A stretch of 64,000 nt of DNA from the NCBI GenBank assembly GCA_029378245.1, contig JARKIF010000001.1:2728001-2792000 (forward strand). The letters are read 5' to 3'. The DNA is from Roridomyces roridus (lineage: Eukaryota; Basidiomycota; Agaricomycetes; Agaricales; Mycenaceae). The notes under the pieces were generated by a model. It ran no database searches. It saw nothing but the letters and a program-made list of their open reading frames with translations, and was not told the DNA's origin. Shown in pieces: positions 23,258 through 33,393 of the stretch (the first letter of the stretch is position 1; every line of letters begins with the position of its first letter). The translations under genes were made by a program, and so were the position numbers.

Positions 23258-24115
23258 TGATTTTTCCAACCTGTATTCACCTAGCTGTATTATTTCAATT
23301 CAACTGTAACATGCAATCGCACAGTATCAAGCAGGCTAGCCGGTGGCAGATAGGCTATAGCATGGGAATGCGATAGAGCCCCGCACGAAACACTTGTCAA
23401 AATGATTTCGGCCCGCCTCAGAATCGTCTTGCAGCATGCCTCGCTTAAGGGCTTCGACTGGCTTCGATAGCTGTGCCCCGCGACGGGGAGCGGGCAGGCA
23501 ATACCCCAGATTTAAGAACGCTCGGGGAAGCACCCCATGCCCTATCGCACCGCAAGGCACCAAGGCGAGAGGCAATAAATTATCGCACGGTGATGCTGAC
23601 TAGGAAAGGCAGCCGGCGATTCGCGTGGCAATTAATATGTAGTCCGCGAAATGAATACTGTACGGCAAGCACGTTCGGGACATTGATTCTGAACCATGAA
23701 ATCAAACTCGAGGTCGATCGAGGTGAAGCGTTCGGGTGGAATCGGAGGGTTGGGGTTGGGGCTTCCTCCGTGCTTGTGGCCGGCACCATGGCGCTGGGTG
23801 ACCGTGCTTGACTAGGCTTGACTGTACAGAATGAATCCCAACCGTTCTCTAATGGTTTGAGGATTTTTTTGGGTATTTCGCCGACGCTTCGGACTTGCAT
23901 TGACGATCCATTGCCGTTAGGCACCCTGCGTCGAGGCTAACTGCTGTGTAGTGAGCATTTCATAAGTCAGTGCTGCGTGGGACAATTGAATCAGGCCATC
24001 AACGGTCAATTGTTTTCCTGTCTGTCACAGTGTGTCGCTCCGACTCGCTCTGTGGGCTCCCCTCCTCCAACTATTATAATAGCCCCAGGTCCCTAGGATA
24101 CCCAGACGCGACTCC
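23258..24115. other. Intergenic region, nothing recognised
   Basis: 858 bp between P450 copy 1 and casein kinase I. The minus-strand frame 23580..23924 shows no family traits. The CK1 promoter should lie in the last few hundred bases. Confidence 0.5.
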
Positions 24116-26379
24116 ATGTCTACTCCCCACGTCATTGCCTCCTCCTCCGCCCATCCTACCTCGTCCTCTACCTCAAATGGCATCGTCGGAAGCCACTATC
24201 GGGTCGGGAAGAAAATCGGTGAAGGCTCGTTCGGTGTCGTCTTTGAAGGTGCGTCTTCTTCTTCTTTTTCTCACTTTCCGGCGGCTGCAGACGGTGCGGA
24301 GCGTCACCTTGGCCAAGTTGCCATCCTCGTCATCGTTTATCGGCTGTTTCGGGAACGCTCCGCACTGACGTTGGGCGGTCAAGAGACCTCTTGCACACGG
24401 AAGGAGCAGTCTCGAACATCATGCTCCATGTTCCCGACTGGTTTTGCGCCCACTCTGGGGTCTACGACCTAGCCCCTACGCTTTTTCATTCTCCCCGTGG
24501 AGATCGGGGGGCTCGGGAAATGCACTGCACGCTGCGGCGTCTTTCCGACGCCGACGCCGTTCTATGGGTCTTCCTTGCTCGTCGGCCCCAGTGGCAGCCG
24601 CTGGATCGCATTTTTTCTTCATTAATCACTGCTAACCTGGTATGCGACCAGGTACCAAAATGCTTTCGAACATCCCGGTTGCCATCAAATTCGTGAGTCG
24701 GGCCTCCGACGGACCTCCCTTCTTGGCGCTAATCATGCCTTTTAGGAACCACGCAAATCCGACGCTCCCCAACTGCGTGACGAATTCCGGTCATACAGGA
24801 CTTTGAACGGCACCCGTACGTAGCGTCTTCTTGTGGCCACTCTAATCTCACGTTTCTGCTTGCAGCCGGTGTACCACAAGTGCACCATTTCGGTCAAGAA
24901 GGGCTGCACAATGTCCTGGTCATTGACCTCTTGGGTCCCAACCTCGAGGACTTGTTCGATATGTGTGGCCGCAAGTTCACCGTCAAGACCGTCTGCATGG
25001 CTGCAAAGCAAATGGTGCGCCATGCATGACTCACCATAGCCTCCATCGCCTGAAACGCGTTATAGGTCACCCGCGTACAAGCCATCCACGAGAAGTCGTT
25101 AATATACCGCGATATCAAGCCAGACAACTTCCTCATCGGTGTCCCGTCGACGAAGAATGCCAACACGATTCACGTCATCGGTATGTGTTTTACCTTTGCA
25201 TCGTGCTCGATCACTCATCTCCGCAGACTTTGGCATGGCCAAGCACTACCGTGACCCGAAAACCAAGGTGCACATTCCGTACAGGGAGCGCAAGTCATTA
25301 TCCGGGACTGCCCGGTACATGTCAATCAACACGCACCTTGGGAGGGAACAGTCGCGGCGCGACGATCTCGAGTCATTGGGGCACGTTTTCATGTACTTTT
25401 TGCGTGGTGGGCTGCCGTGGCAGGGCCTCCGGGCGGCAACAAACAAGCAAAAGTACGAGAAGATTGGCGAGAAGAAGCAGACGACGCCGATCGTGGAGCT
25501 GTGCGAGGGCTTCCCTGGTACGTTCGTCTCCGTTCATTCCGGTTTTACTCATACGGCATTGCAGAGGAGTTTGCGATCTACATGAATTACGTGCGGAAGC
25601 TCGGGTTTGAGGAGACGCCGGATTACGATTTCCTCCGCGAGCTGTTCACCAAGGTCCTCAAATCCGCCGGGGAGCAGGAGGATCTTGTGTTTGACTGGAT
25701 GCAGCTTAACGGCGGCAAGGGCTGGGAAGCAAACAATACCGGCAGTACGCCCTCCGCACTACTTGTCCAAGCACACGCCAACGCCTCATCACCACAAGGT
25801 GACCGCGAACGTGCCCACCGCCGTGAACAAAGGGAACGGGAACGCGCACATCGATCACGGGCTGCGGCTGCAGCAGACGGTGGCTCACCCTTGGCGCCGA
25901 TTGTGATAACCCCTCCAACAGCGCATGTTGTCAACAAGAGCCGCCGCACACCCAATGCACGTGAGAACAGCAACGGCAATATTGGGAGTGTACAGCCCCT
26001 TGCACCGACACGACGGACAAGTCAGAACCAGCAGAGCAGTCTGCCCATGGCGACGCACCCATATGCTACCGCACCTACAACGAGTGGCACTAATGGTTAC
26101 AACGGCGGTGTGACGGCGATTCAGCCTGTACGGGCAGGGAGCAGTGCTGGGCATTATGGCTCGCAGCCAAATATGGCTAATGGGAGTCGAGGGCTGGGTG
26201 CGATGAATGGGAACGGGTCGGAGAGTTTCCTGTATGGGCAACAGCAACAGGGCTCCAACGTGGGCGTTGGCGGGACGGCGCGGATGGGGGTATATGACCA
26301 GATGGAGCGGGTTGGCGAGCAGGATGAAGGACATGGGAGGCGGAAGGGTTTCTGGGCGGCGCTTTGCTGTCGGGCATGA
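24116..26379 (+). CDS. Casein kinase I (CK1, Yck/gamma-like)
   Basis: Ser/Thr protein kinase. Exons 24116..24248, 24652..24692, 24746..24815, 24866..25014, 25066..25180, 25227..25517, 25565..26379; 537 aa. Motifs in order: glycine loop [12 protein letters not shown], catalytic Lys in PVAIKFEPRK, HRD-equivalent [20 protein letters not shown], and the CK1 signature [30 protein letters not shown] (positions shown with usual CK1 spacing). The catalytic domain ends near residue 320. A low-complexity tail rich in Arg, Ser, Asn, Gly and Gln follows. The last residues, FWAALCCRA, place two cysteines near the C terminus, as in plasma-membrane Yck kinases that are palmitoylated there. The first intron is 403 nt, about eight times the local norm, and may carry control elements. 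Confidence 0.93.
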
Positions 26380-26964
26380 GCGCAGGCAGCCTCGTTTCCT
26401 TTTTTTCTTTGTGCATTTCATTCCTGGTGAGTTGCTGTTTCACCGACTGACTGGTTTATGTGCTCACGGCGAGACAGGTTCATCATCTTGTAGATGGTAT
26501 CTACTCAAAACCCACGCCTAATACCTCGGCAAACCTACACGTAACTTATCTTTTGCCCAACGCCATACGCCCATGTTCTACGCCCCTCCCTTCTTCCTCG
26601 ACGACCATGTTACGCTCACACCACCCTCTACCCGCCCGCACTCATGATTCCATGTAAATATAGCACTCAGTCTACGTCTACGCAATCTTTTCTTTTGCTC
26701 TGTCACAGGCATGCATGCATACCCTACCCTTACCATACAACAATCTTCAAAACTCTTTTGCATTTTTTCTACCCTTCCACTGGCACCGGCATACCTACAC
26801 GCTCTTTTTAAGCTGTAATATTTAGGTTAGATAATAACGTTGATCGGTGATTCTCTCTCTTGGACGCGGTGCGGAAAGCGAGTGGGGAGAATCCGATAGA
26901 AAGCGTATAGATACAAGGCTGTGATTAAGTTTAAGTGGGGTGTGGTCGCGACCGCGTCACGCCT
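26380..26964. other. Convergent intergenic region
   Basis: 585 bp between the 3' ends of CK1 and the glutaredoxin gene. The first 400 bp are C/T-rich and probably CK1 3' UTR. No gene seen. Confidence 0.5.
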
Positions 26965-27583
26965 CTATACGGCCGCTTGTACAGGAACGGCGTCGCCTTC
27001 GACTTTAGGGATGACTTGGGCGTTCTCGAGTAAAGTCTCTAGATCTCCGGACTGGTGCACTGGAGAGAGGGTGAGGAACGAGGACTGGGAGTGAGGATGA
27101 CGCCAACGCACTGGATATGAGAATGTCGCATCCACCGATGAACTCCCCGTTAACGTATAACTGGGGTATCGTCGGCCATTCGCTATGATAAAACAGTCAG
27201 GCACGTTGGCAGGACGAGAGCACCCGACGCACGAAAACTCTTTAATCCCGTTCCGAAGCTCTGCATCCGTGAGGACGTTGTACGTTTTCAGTTTCTCGGG
27301 TGGGACCTGTTGGAGGCCGAGGATTTGGATTGCTGCTCGGGAGAAGCCGCATTCGGGGTGGTCTGGGGTGCCTTTCATGAATAAGACGACTGGGTTGGCG
27401 TCGACGGCGTTTTGGATTTGGGAGCACGCTTCTTGGCTGAGCAAGCGGGCTGCGATGCGGCTTGGGCCAAATACATTTGGGTGGCCGCGGGCAAGGAGGA
27501 GCTGGGGTTGGTGTAACGTTAGAAGATGCGGCGTGTGGGGGTTGAAAATGGCGCACAGAAGAACGGAGAGCTGGCCTGAACAT
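26965..27583 (-). CDS. GRX5: Mitochondrial monothiol glutaredoxin (Grx5 type)
   Basis: Iron-sulfur cluster carrier. Exons 27557..27583, 27233..27501, 27112..27182 and 26965..27059; 153 aa. The N terminus MFRPALRSS and the Arg-containing stretch before [13 protein letters not shown] suit a mitochondrial presequence. The active-site loop is [16 protein letters not shown] with the single-cysteine [24 protein letters not shown] is the glutathione-binding region and [12 protein letters not shown] the family end. The first exon has only nine codons; without the 55-nt intron the presequence would run out of frame. Grx5 matures iron-sulfur proteins and links to iron sensing in other fungi. It lies head to head with the peroxygenase gene (264 bp between starts). 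Confidence 0.92.
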
Positions 27584-27847
27584 GGTCGTCGAGAATTACA
27601 AATAGTCCGGGTGGGAGCGGTCACGTCAGCGGCTTCCCAAAAAAGGTTCTCAGCTTTACTTCTTACGCCCATACAGAACGCACGGTCTCTCAGATGACTG
27701 CCCCCCATGGTCCTTATCGCGCTCCGAGGACCCCGCCCGTGAACGGCAACTCAACGGCCAGCTAGACTTAAAGCATTCCGTCGGAACCGGGAACCCGTCA
27801 GGGAGCCCTCAAAAGAGCCAGCTCATCCCGGAGATCTACACTTCAGA

Positions 27848-29502
27848 ATGAGACTTTCCGCAATCTTGTTTCTCTCTACAGCTCTGGGCGCTCTCGCAAT
27901 ACCTGCAAGTCCAACGACCGAAGTGCGGGACGGCCAAACGGGCACGGTTATGGTTCTGCCTCCCCAGGCGACAGAAACTGGCTTGAAGCAGATCCCAGGC
28001 AAGTTTTATGAGGGGTAGTCAACTGAAAATTAAACACAGCAGTTTAGATGCTGCCCACCCGTTTATTGCGCCAGGTCCAAACGACCAACGCGGACGTACG
28101 TAGAGTATCTCGCTCACGATAATTTTTGTGGTGACGTCTTGCAGCCTGCCGTCCGTGTGCTTTCCGCACAATAATACGATGCTCAAAATACTGACCCTAG
28201 CTGCTATGAATACCCTTTCGAATCACGGGTATCTACCGAGAAAGTGTGACGAATGAGACTTGTTTCATTACAACGCTGATATTTTCAACAGTGGAATCGC
28301 TACTTTTGAAGAAATTGTCATCGCTATGATGGAGGCATGCTCATGGATCCTCCCCATATGTGACAACTGATATGGTCTCCAGGCGTTCAATATCGAATTG
28401 AATTTTGGCGCGCTCATGGTCGCCAACAATATGGTTCGTGACCTCGGAGGAAAGCAGGCACACTGACGAGAAGAAAACAGTTGACTCGAGGCAATGTGTT
28501 CACCAACCAACTCTCCATCGGCGGCGTATCTCCCCTGGTGCCGCCCTACCCTGGAGAAATCGATGGTCCGGAAACTGGCGGGATAGCCAAGCACGGGCGG
28601 TTTGAAGGTAGATTCTAGTCCGCGTCAAATCTCACTTCTCAACTTGATAGGCGACGCATCTATGACCCGCGCGGATGCGTTCATTGGTGACAACAGAAAC
28701 TTCCAAGACATCCTCTACGACAAAGACTTGCTGCAACTCGGAAAGTTTGGTGACAACGGCCCGGATGGGAATAGCACTGTTTTCAACTTGGCTACGATGA
28801 TTGGAATCAAGAATCAGAATATTCAGATGGACCAGGCTGCGAATCCAATGGTGGGTTGGGTTTATTTTTGCTGGTTCGCATTCACATTATTCACACAGTT
28901 TGAATTTGCGGCCAGGAGAATGAACGCTGCGTACTTGCAGGCGGCCCTCACTCTCACGTAAGTGGGTCTTTTCTGAGAAAAAACTGAAACCACAAGCCAA
29001 CAGCGTATTTGCGAACGGTACCACGCAACAAGCCACCCTCCCCATCGTGGGCTCCTTCTTGTGCGTTCAATACGGCTTTCAGAGTTTCAGCGCTGAGTTT
29101 TTGTAGCCGCAACCAGACTTTCCCTGAAAATTGGCACCGCGCAGCCGCGCCGGTGACCGCCGCCGCAAACGCTGTGATCGAGAACGCATTATTGGCCGCC
29201 ATCCCACTCAAACCCGGGAGGAATAACGCTCAGGGAGTGTTTGTCGCAGACCCCCCTCCGCCGCCGCCCTTTAATGTTACTTTTGTGAGTACAACCATGC
29301 CAGCCATTGCATGCACTGAAGGTACTGCTAGGCGTGCGAAGCGTATTACGACCAGGCAGCGAATGTACCTGGAACTCTCGTCAACACCACCGGCGTTTTG
29401 AAGCAGAATGTCGATTTTTTGACGGGAATTCAGTTCCAACTTGCGTCAAATAGTCCGGGCTGTAATCAGCAGATACTGCCGTTTGGGCCAGCTGGTGTTT
29501 GA
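27848..29502 (+). CDS. Secreted heme-thiolate peroxidase (unspecific peroxygenase/chloroperoxidase family)
   Basis: Extracellular oxidoreductase using peroxide to oxygenate organic substrates. Twelve exons: 27848..27998, 28048..28095, 28145..28150, 28201..28243, 28292..28334, 28383..28433, 28481..28607, 28651..28850, 28899..28957, 29004..29060, 29107..29284, 29332..29502; 377 aa. Signal peptide MRLSAILFLSTALGALA, then a short pro-region. The proximal heme motif RGPCPAMNTLSNHGYLPRNG supplies the thiolate Cys, and RFEGDASMTRADAF the EGD motif that binds magnesium at a heme propionate. Several Asn-X-Ser/Thr sites follow. The PCP codons depend on a 6-nt exon, and introns 27999..28047 and 28335..28382 start with GC. 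I could not place the distal acid-base Glu of classical peroxygenases with confidence, so activity may differ. Confidence 0.9.
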
Positions 29503-29643
29503 ATAATTTGGTTTTGTTTTCAACAGTTACCAAATATAGTAATTGCCCATGCCGTCCGAAAAAGTCAATTTCGTGATGCCAATTGTGCTCTTCCTCTTCC
29601 TTTCTTCTCTCGATTGGCTCATAATTGGGACGCTGTAGCTTGG

Positions 29644-29649
29644 TATAAA
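29644..29649 (+). promoter_or_regulatory. TATA box of the small membrane-protein gene
   Basis: TATAAA 55 bp before the ATG. The paralogs at 47651 and 56789 have the same element 60 bp before their ATG. Confidence 0.6.
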
Positions 29650-29698
29650 GGATGCCCGGAATCTACTGCTTCGCTCTATTAGCTCTACCCCGCCCGCC

Positions 29699-30216
29699 AT
29701 GTCCATGTCGTCCACCTCCAGCATCACCATGATCGCGACGCCCTCTCCGGTGTACACCACCAACGCAGTCGACGACTTCTTCGGGACTCGACTCCCGTGC
29801 ACGAGTCGCTTTTCCGACGTCCCACCTGCATACGACGGCACAGAGTATGTCGCATACAGAATGCGTGGCACAGAGCCAGCTACTCTGGCCATGTACCTCT
29901 TCAAATTTGGATTCCGTGCGTTCATCTAGTTTCCATCCCATATCCCTATCTCACACACACACACTCAGTATTCCCCCCGTTCTGGCTCGTCGGCGTCTTC
30001 ATCCTCTTCTCGCCCCTGCGCGCCCCAAATACCATCACACCAGGCGCCTGGCTCCCCGAGAAAACAGAGACAGAGCGCGTTCTCATCCTCCGCCGTTTAC
30101 GGACCGTTGAGCTTAAATGGGCACGGCGATGCCTGTATGCTTTACTAGCCCTCATACACATTATCATCGCCGTTGTCGTTGGTGTCGTGCTTTGGCATGC
30201 GCTGCGCCGAGCGTAG
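29699..30216 (+). CDS. Small two-helix membrane protein, paralog 1
   Basis: Exons 29699..29915 and 29969..30216; 154 aa. A Ser/Thr-rich start leads to VYTTNAVDDFFG, the family's most conserved stretch, then a variable loop and TLAMYLFKFGF. The intron splits the next codon. PPFWLVGVFILFSPLRAP is the first membrane helix. Then come a charged loop ending VELKWARRCLY and a second helix IIIAVVVGVVLW with a basic end. I know similar layouts as uncharacterised basidiomycete proteins but no function. Two nearly identical paralogs sit at 47651..48227 and 56213..56789; this copy is much more diverged. Confidence 0.8.
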
Positions 30217-30280
30217 GGGCAGGCATTCTTCAAGAACCAGAGAACAATTGTATCGATAGCAGCTGTGTAATGATGATAAA

Positions 30281-31702
30281 CTACCGCTTCGGCGGTCTCT
30301 TCTTCACGTCCTCCTCCTTGCAAGCATACAGTAAGATTTTGTTCGGATGCGTTGGCGTCATTCTTGAAATCGGGTCAGAGGAATTGGGTGCGGAGGAAAG
30401 GGAAGACATACCCCCCATGCCCTTTGGACCAGTCATAAGAAACAGCGTACGCGAAAATCGACCCCGTGCGGTTGAACGCAGTTGCAGAGATGGGGCCTGG
30501 GGCTGCGTCAAAGGCTGGCAGAAGTTGAGTTAAAACGTTGCGGGAAGAATGGAAGCACACACTTTTCAGCCGAATGCGTGCATCCTTGTCCCAGAATCCC
30601 ATAGTTCCGTCAGCGCCTGCGCCAGGCATTAACCAAAGAGCCACTACGAGGAAAAGAACGAACCGCAGGTGCTGAAAGTTCCTTGTACAGGGTGGAATGA
30701 AATATCGTTGAGCGCGTAGATTGAAACGTCTTTCGCGGCGCTGGAAGCCGGATTACGATGGCATTTAAACGAGAAGTTGTTCCTGCGCTGGTGAAAGGGA
30801 TGGGTTGGAAAGAGAGTGAGATGACATACGAAGCGTCCTTGTCCTCGATGTACCTGGGAATATGAGCATAGAAGGTGAAGAGATTATAAGCAAACTTACT
30901 GGAAAGCAGCGCGTCCTTCAACGCTCCCAATTGCAAAGCCTGGATTTGCCGACGCCTTGAAGCACGACACGACGCGTGTCTGCCATCTCAGTGGCGACTG
31001 CATGGCCTGTGAGCAAGGTCAGAGCTTGAATCCTCAAGTTACCATAAGCCAAACCTTGTACACCGTCGTCGGATTCGTCAAGTTATAAATCTGGACGTGC
31101 CGCTCAGCAGTCCCTACGACCATGAGTGGATACTGAACATCCATACTATAGCACCGTTCAGCTAGTTGTGAGTTTATAAGAACGGTCTTCGAGGGCAAGA
31201 GGATGAACTCACGGAGCGTGACGCTAGCAACGGCGGTTGGCGTGCGGAGGTCCCAGTACTTGATCGTCTTGTCCCAACTTCCTGTGGCCAAGATACCCGC
31301 CCCAGGCGTGTCGACCCAGCGCACTACTTTAATAGGCGCGTCGTGCTGCGCGACTTGGGTTGCTTGCCCAGTGGCAACGTCAAACATCCGCCCAGCGTTG
31401 TCTGCGCCTCCAGAGAAGATTTTGGAGCCGTCCTGACTCCAACAGACGCTAAGTACGGGCCCTTGGTGCTGGTACATGGCCTTTCCCTGGGTCCTCGAGC
31501 CATCTGGGGCGACCTCATATACGCGTACCTGAGCGCGTATTGAAGCTCAGTAAAGTTGAAGCATTGATGAACGCACGCTGTTGTCCCAGCTCCCAACGGC
31601 GAGAAAGTCTGCTTGATTTGAGAAAGACAGAGATGATATCGAGTCGGTCGGTGGGTCCGCGACTTCGACGTCCTTCAAAACGGGTGCAGCGGCAAAGGCC
31701 AT
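30281..31702 (-). CDS. RAE1: mRNA export factor Rae1/Gle2 (WD40 protein)
   Basis: Nuclear-pore-associated beta-propeller for mRNA export and spindle assembly. Nine exons: 31577..31702, 31213..31528, 31055..31161, 30900..31006, 30830..30853, 30664..30782, 30563..30616, 30412..30514, 30281..30362; 345 aa. The short N terminus holds [20 protein letters not shown]40 blades follow: [100 protein letters not shown]. It ends with the family tail [14 protein letters not shown]. It converges on the small membrane-protein gene, with the stop codons 65 bp apart. The start at 31702 gives the expected length. Confidence 0.93.
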
Positions 31703-31772
31703 GAAAGCAAGAAATTGGATTTGATCGGCATTTGACAGATCGGGACCGCCAAGTGAACTAACAGTGACTATG

Positions 31773-33216
31773 CTACAAACTACCTAATACACATTGACGA
31801 GCCATTTCGAGCTGAGGAGCGTCAGCGAGTGCTCAGAAAGATGAAAGAACATACCTCTTCATTCGTCCGGCACACCAACAGACGTGGCCCAGTCGCCTCG
31901 GGCACTCCCACATCCAGGACAATGTCTTCCGCTCCCTGCACTGCTGCATTCCGCTCGGCACTGATAGACGCGTAACCCAAGCACGCTATCCGCTCAGCGA
32001 GGACCGCACGCAACTCTTCGCTATGTTCCCCAATGCCCCCCGAAAACACGAGCGCATCAACCTGTGCACCGAGCTTGAGGTGATACGACCCCACGTAGTT
32101 GAGCACCCGGTCCACGAACAGGTCAAACGCCAGCCCCGCCCCTTCGGGATCTTCCTCCCTCTTTTGGGTAATCACACCAAAGTCCGTAGTCCCCGCAAGC
32201 GCCTTCCATCCTGCTTCGGTATTTAGGATGTGCTCGGCTTGCGTGACGTGCAGGTGAACGGCGCTGCCCTCGTCGTGTGACATGCGCCCCGCTTTGTTGG
32301 TGTAATGGAAGATCAGGGAGGGGTCAATGGCGCCGGAGCGGGTTGCACCAGGGAGACCGTGCAGAGGGGTCAGTCCCATGGATGTGTCGAGAGATTGACC
32401 TTGCCGAATGCAGCACGCGGAGGCACCCGAACCAAGATGGAGGACTATAAGGTTGAGAGAGGAGGCGGGCTGCGGAAGGCATAAGTATGTGAACGATTTG
32501 AATCGGCGCTTTCACCTTTTGCAAGAAGTCGGCGACTGAGCGTAGGATGAACGAATCTGAAACCGACTTGAGATGGAAAGACAGAAGTTGGAGTGGACGT
32601 ACAGCTCAGCCCGTGAAACCCATACTTTTTCAGCCCACGGCTTTTCGCATCTTTCTGGTCGATAGCATAGCTAGATATATGCGGGGGGATGGATCGGTGA
32701 AATGCAGTATCAAAGAAGGTTATCGACTTTGCATGGTGGAACTTGGATTTGGAAAGGCATATCTTGATGACCGCAAGAGCTGCACCGTTGTGCCTACAGG
32801 AGATGAGCGCGGGCACAAACTTGAATGCATACATCGTACAACGGAGCCAGGTCGGACAAACGCTCGATGTGCGTATAGGCCTCGTCGTTGATCAAGACGG
32901 GGTCCGAGTAGTCCCCACCGTGGACGACCCGGTGGCACACATGCGTTATATCTTCTCGATTGACGCCTTCCTCAGCATCAAGGCAGTCGAGGAAGTGAGA
33001 AAAGCCAGATTCGTGGTCATGAATATCGTTTAGCTCCTCCTGCTTTGTCGAACCGTTTTGCACTTTGTATGAGAACTCTGCCGGGGGCGTAGAGATGTTG
33101 GAGATGGAGCAAGTGAGTAGCAGTTTCACTGGCTCGTCCTTATTTTCTGGAAAGGCGCGGAAGAGTGCAATTTTGAGGGAGGAAGACCCCGCATTGACGG
33201 AGAGGACAAGAGACAT
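31773..33216 (-). CDS. Acetate kinase
   Basis: Interconverts acetyl phosphate plus ADP with acetate plus ATP. Exons 32840..33216, 32603..32793, 32516..32556, 31855..32469, 31773..31811; 420 aa, normal for the family. Motifs: N-terminal VLSVNAGSSSLKIALF, CHRVVHGGD, SITFFDTAFHRSIP, KKYGFHGLS, the phosphate loop VLHLGSGASACCI, GLPGATRSGAIDPS and FSGGIGEHSEELR. All catalytic regions are present. The last exon codes for only 12 residues plus the stop. It lies head to head with phosphoketolase (177 bp), whose product acetyl phosphate is its substrate. Together they form the Xfp-Ack route described in some fungi. No targeting peptide, so cytosolic. Confidence 0.94.
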
Positions 33217-33393
33217 CCTGAGGGAGAGTTTGAATCGGGGAGGGCGTTGGCCCAGTGCCCACTAAGTATAAGTTCAAGGCATGTCAGGATGACATCACGA
33301 ACTTGATGCTACTCTCACCCATGTACCCCGATGAGCTCAGAGGATGGCGCATAAAAGACACAGGATTTACGAACGTTTCCCCAATACACTTCA
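33217..33393. promoter_or_regulatory. Shared divergent promoter of acetate kinase and phosphoketolase
   Basis: Only 177 bp separate the two ATGs, so one compact bidirectional promoter must serve both. A weak TATA-like GTATAAG lies at about 33266. Confidence 0.6.

Noticed and set aside
23580..23924. Minus-strand frame of 114 codons between P450 copy 1 and CK1
   Set aside because: Starts with a weak codon, has no motif, no splice logic and no recognisable family.
24391..24696. Open frames in the long CK1 intron
   Set aside because: Low-quality composition and no family traits; the kinase frame resumes exactly after a good acceptor at 24651.
26351..26379. CaaX prenylation signal at the end of CK1
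   Set aside because: The chain ends CCRA; the Cys is at the right distance but the second aliphatic residue is Arg, so palmitoylation of the Cys pair is the better reading.
29953..29966. CA dinucleotide run as a possible regulatory microsatellite
   Set aside because: Only about 7 units inside a normal intron polypyrimidine region; nothing else supports it.
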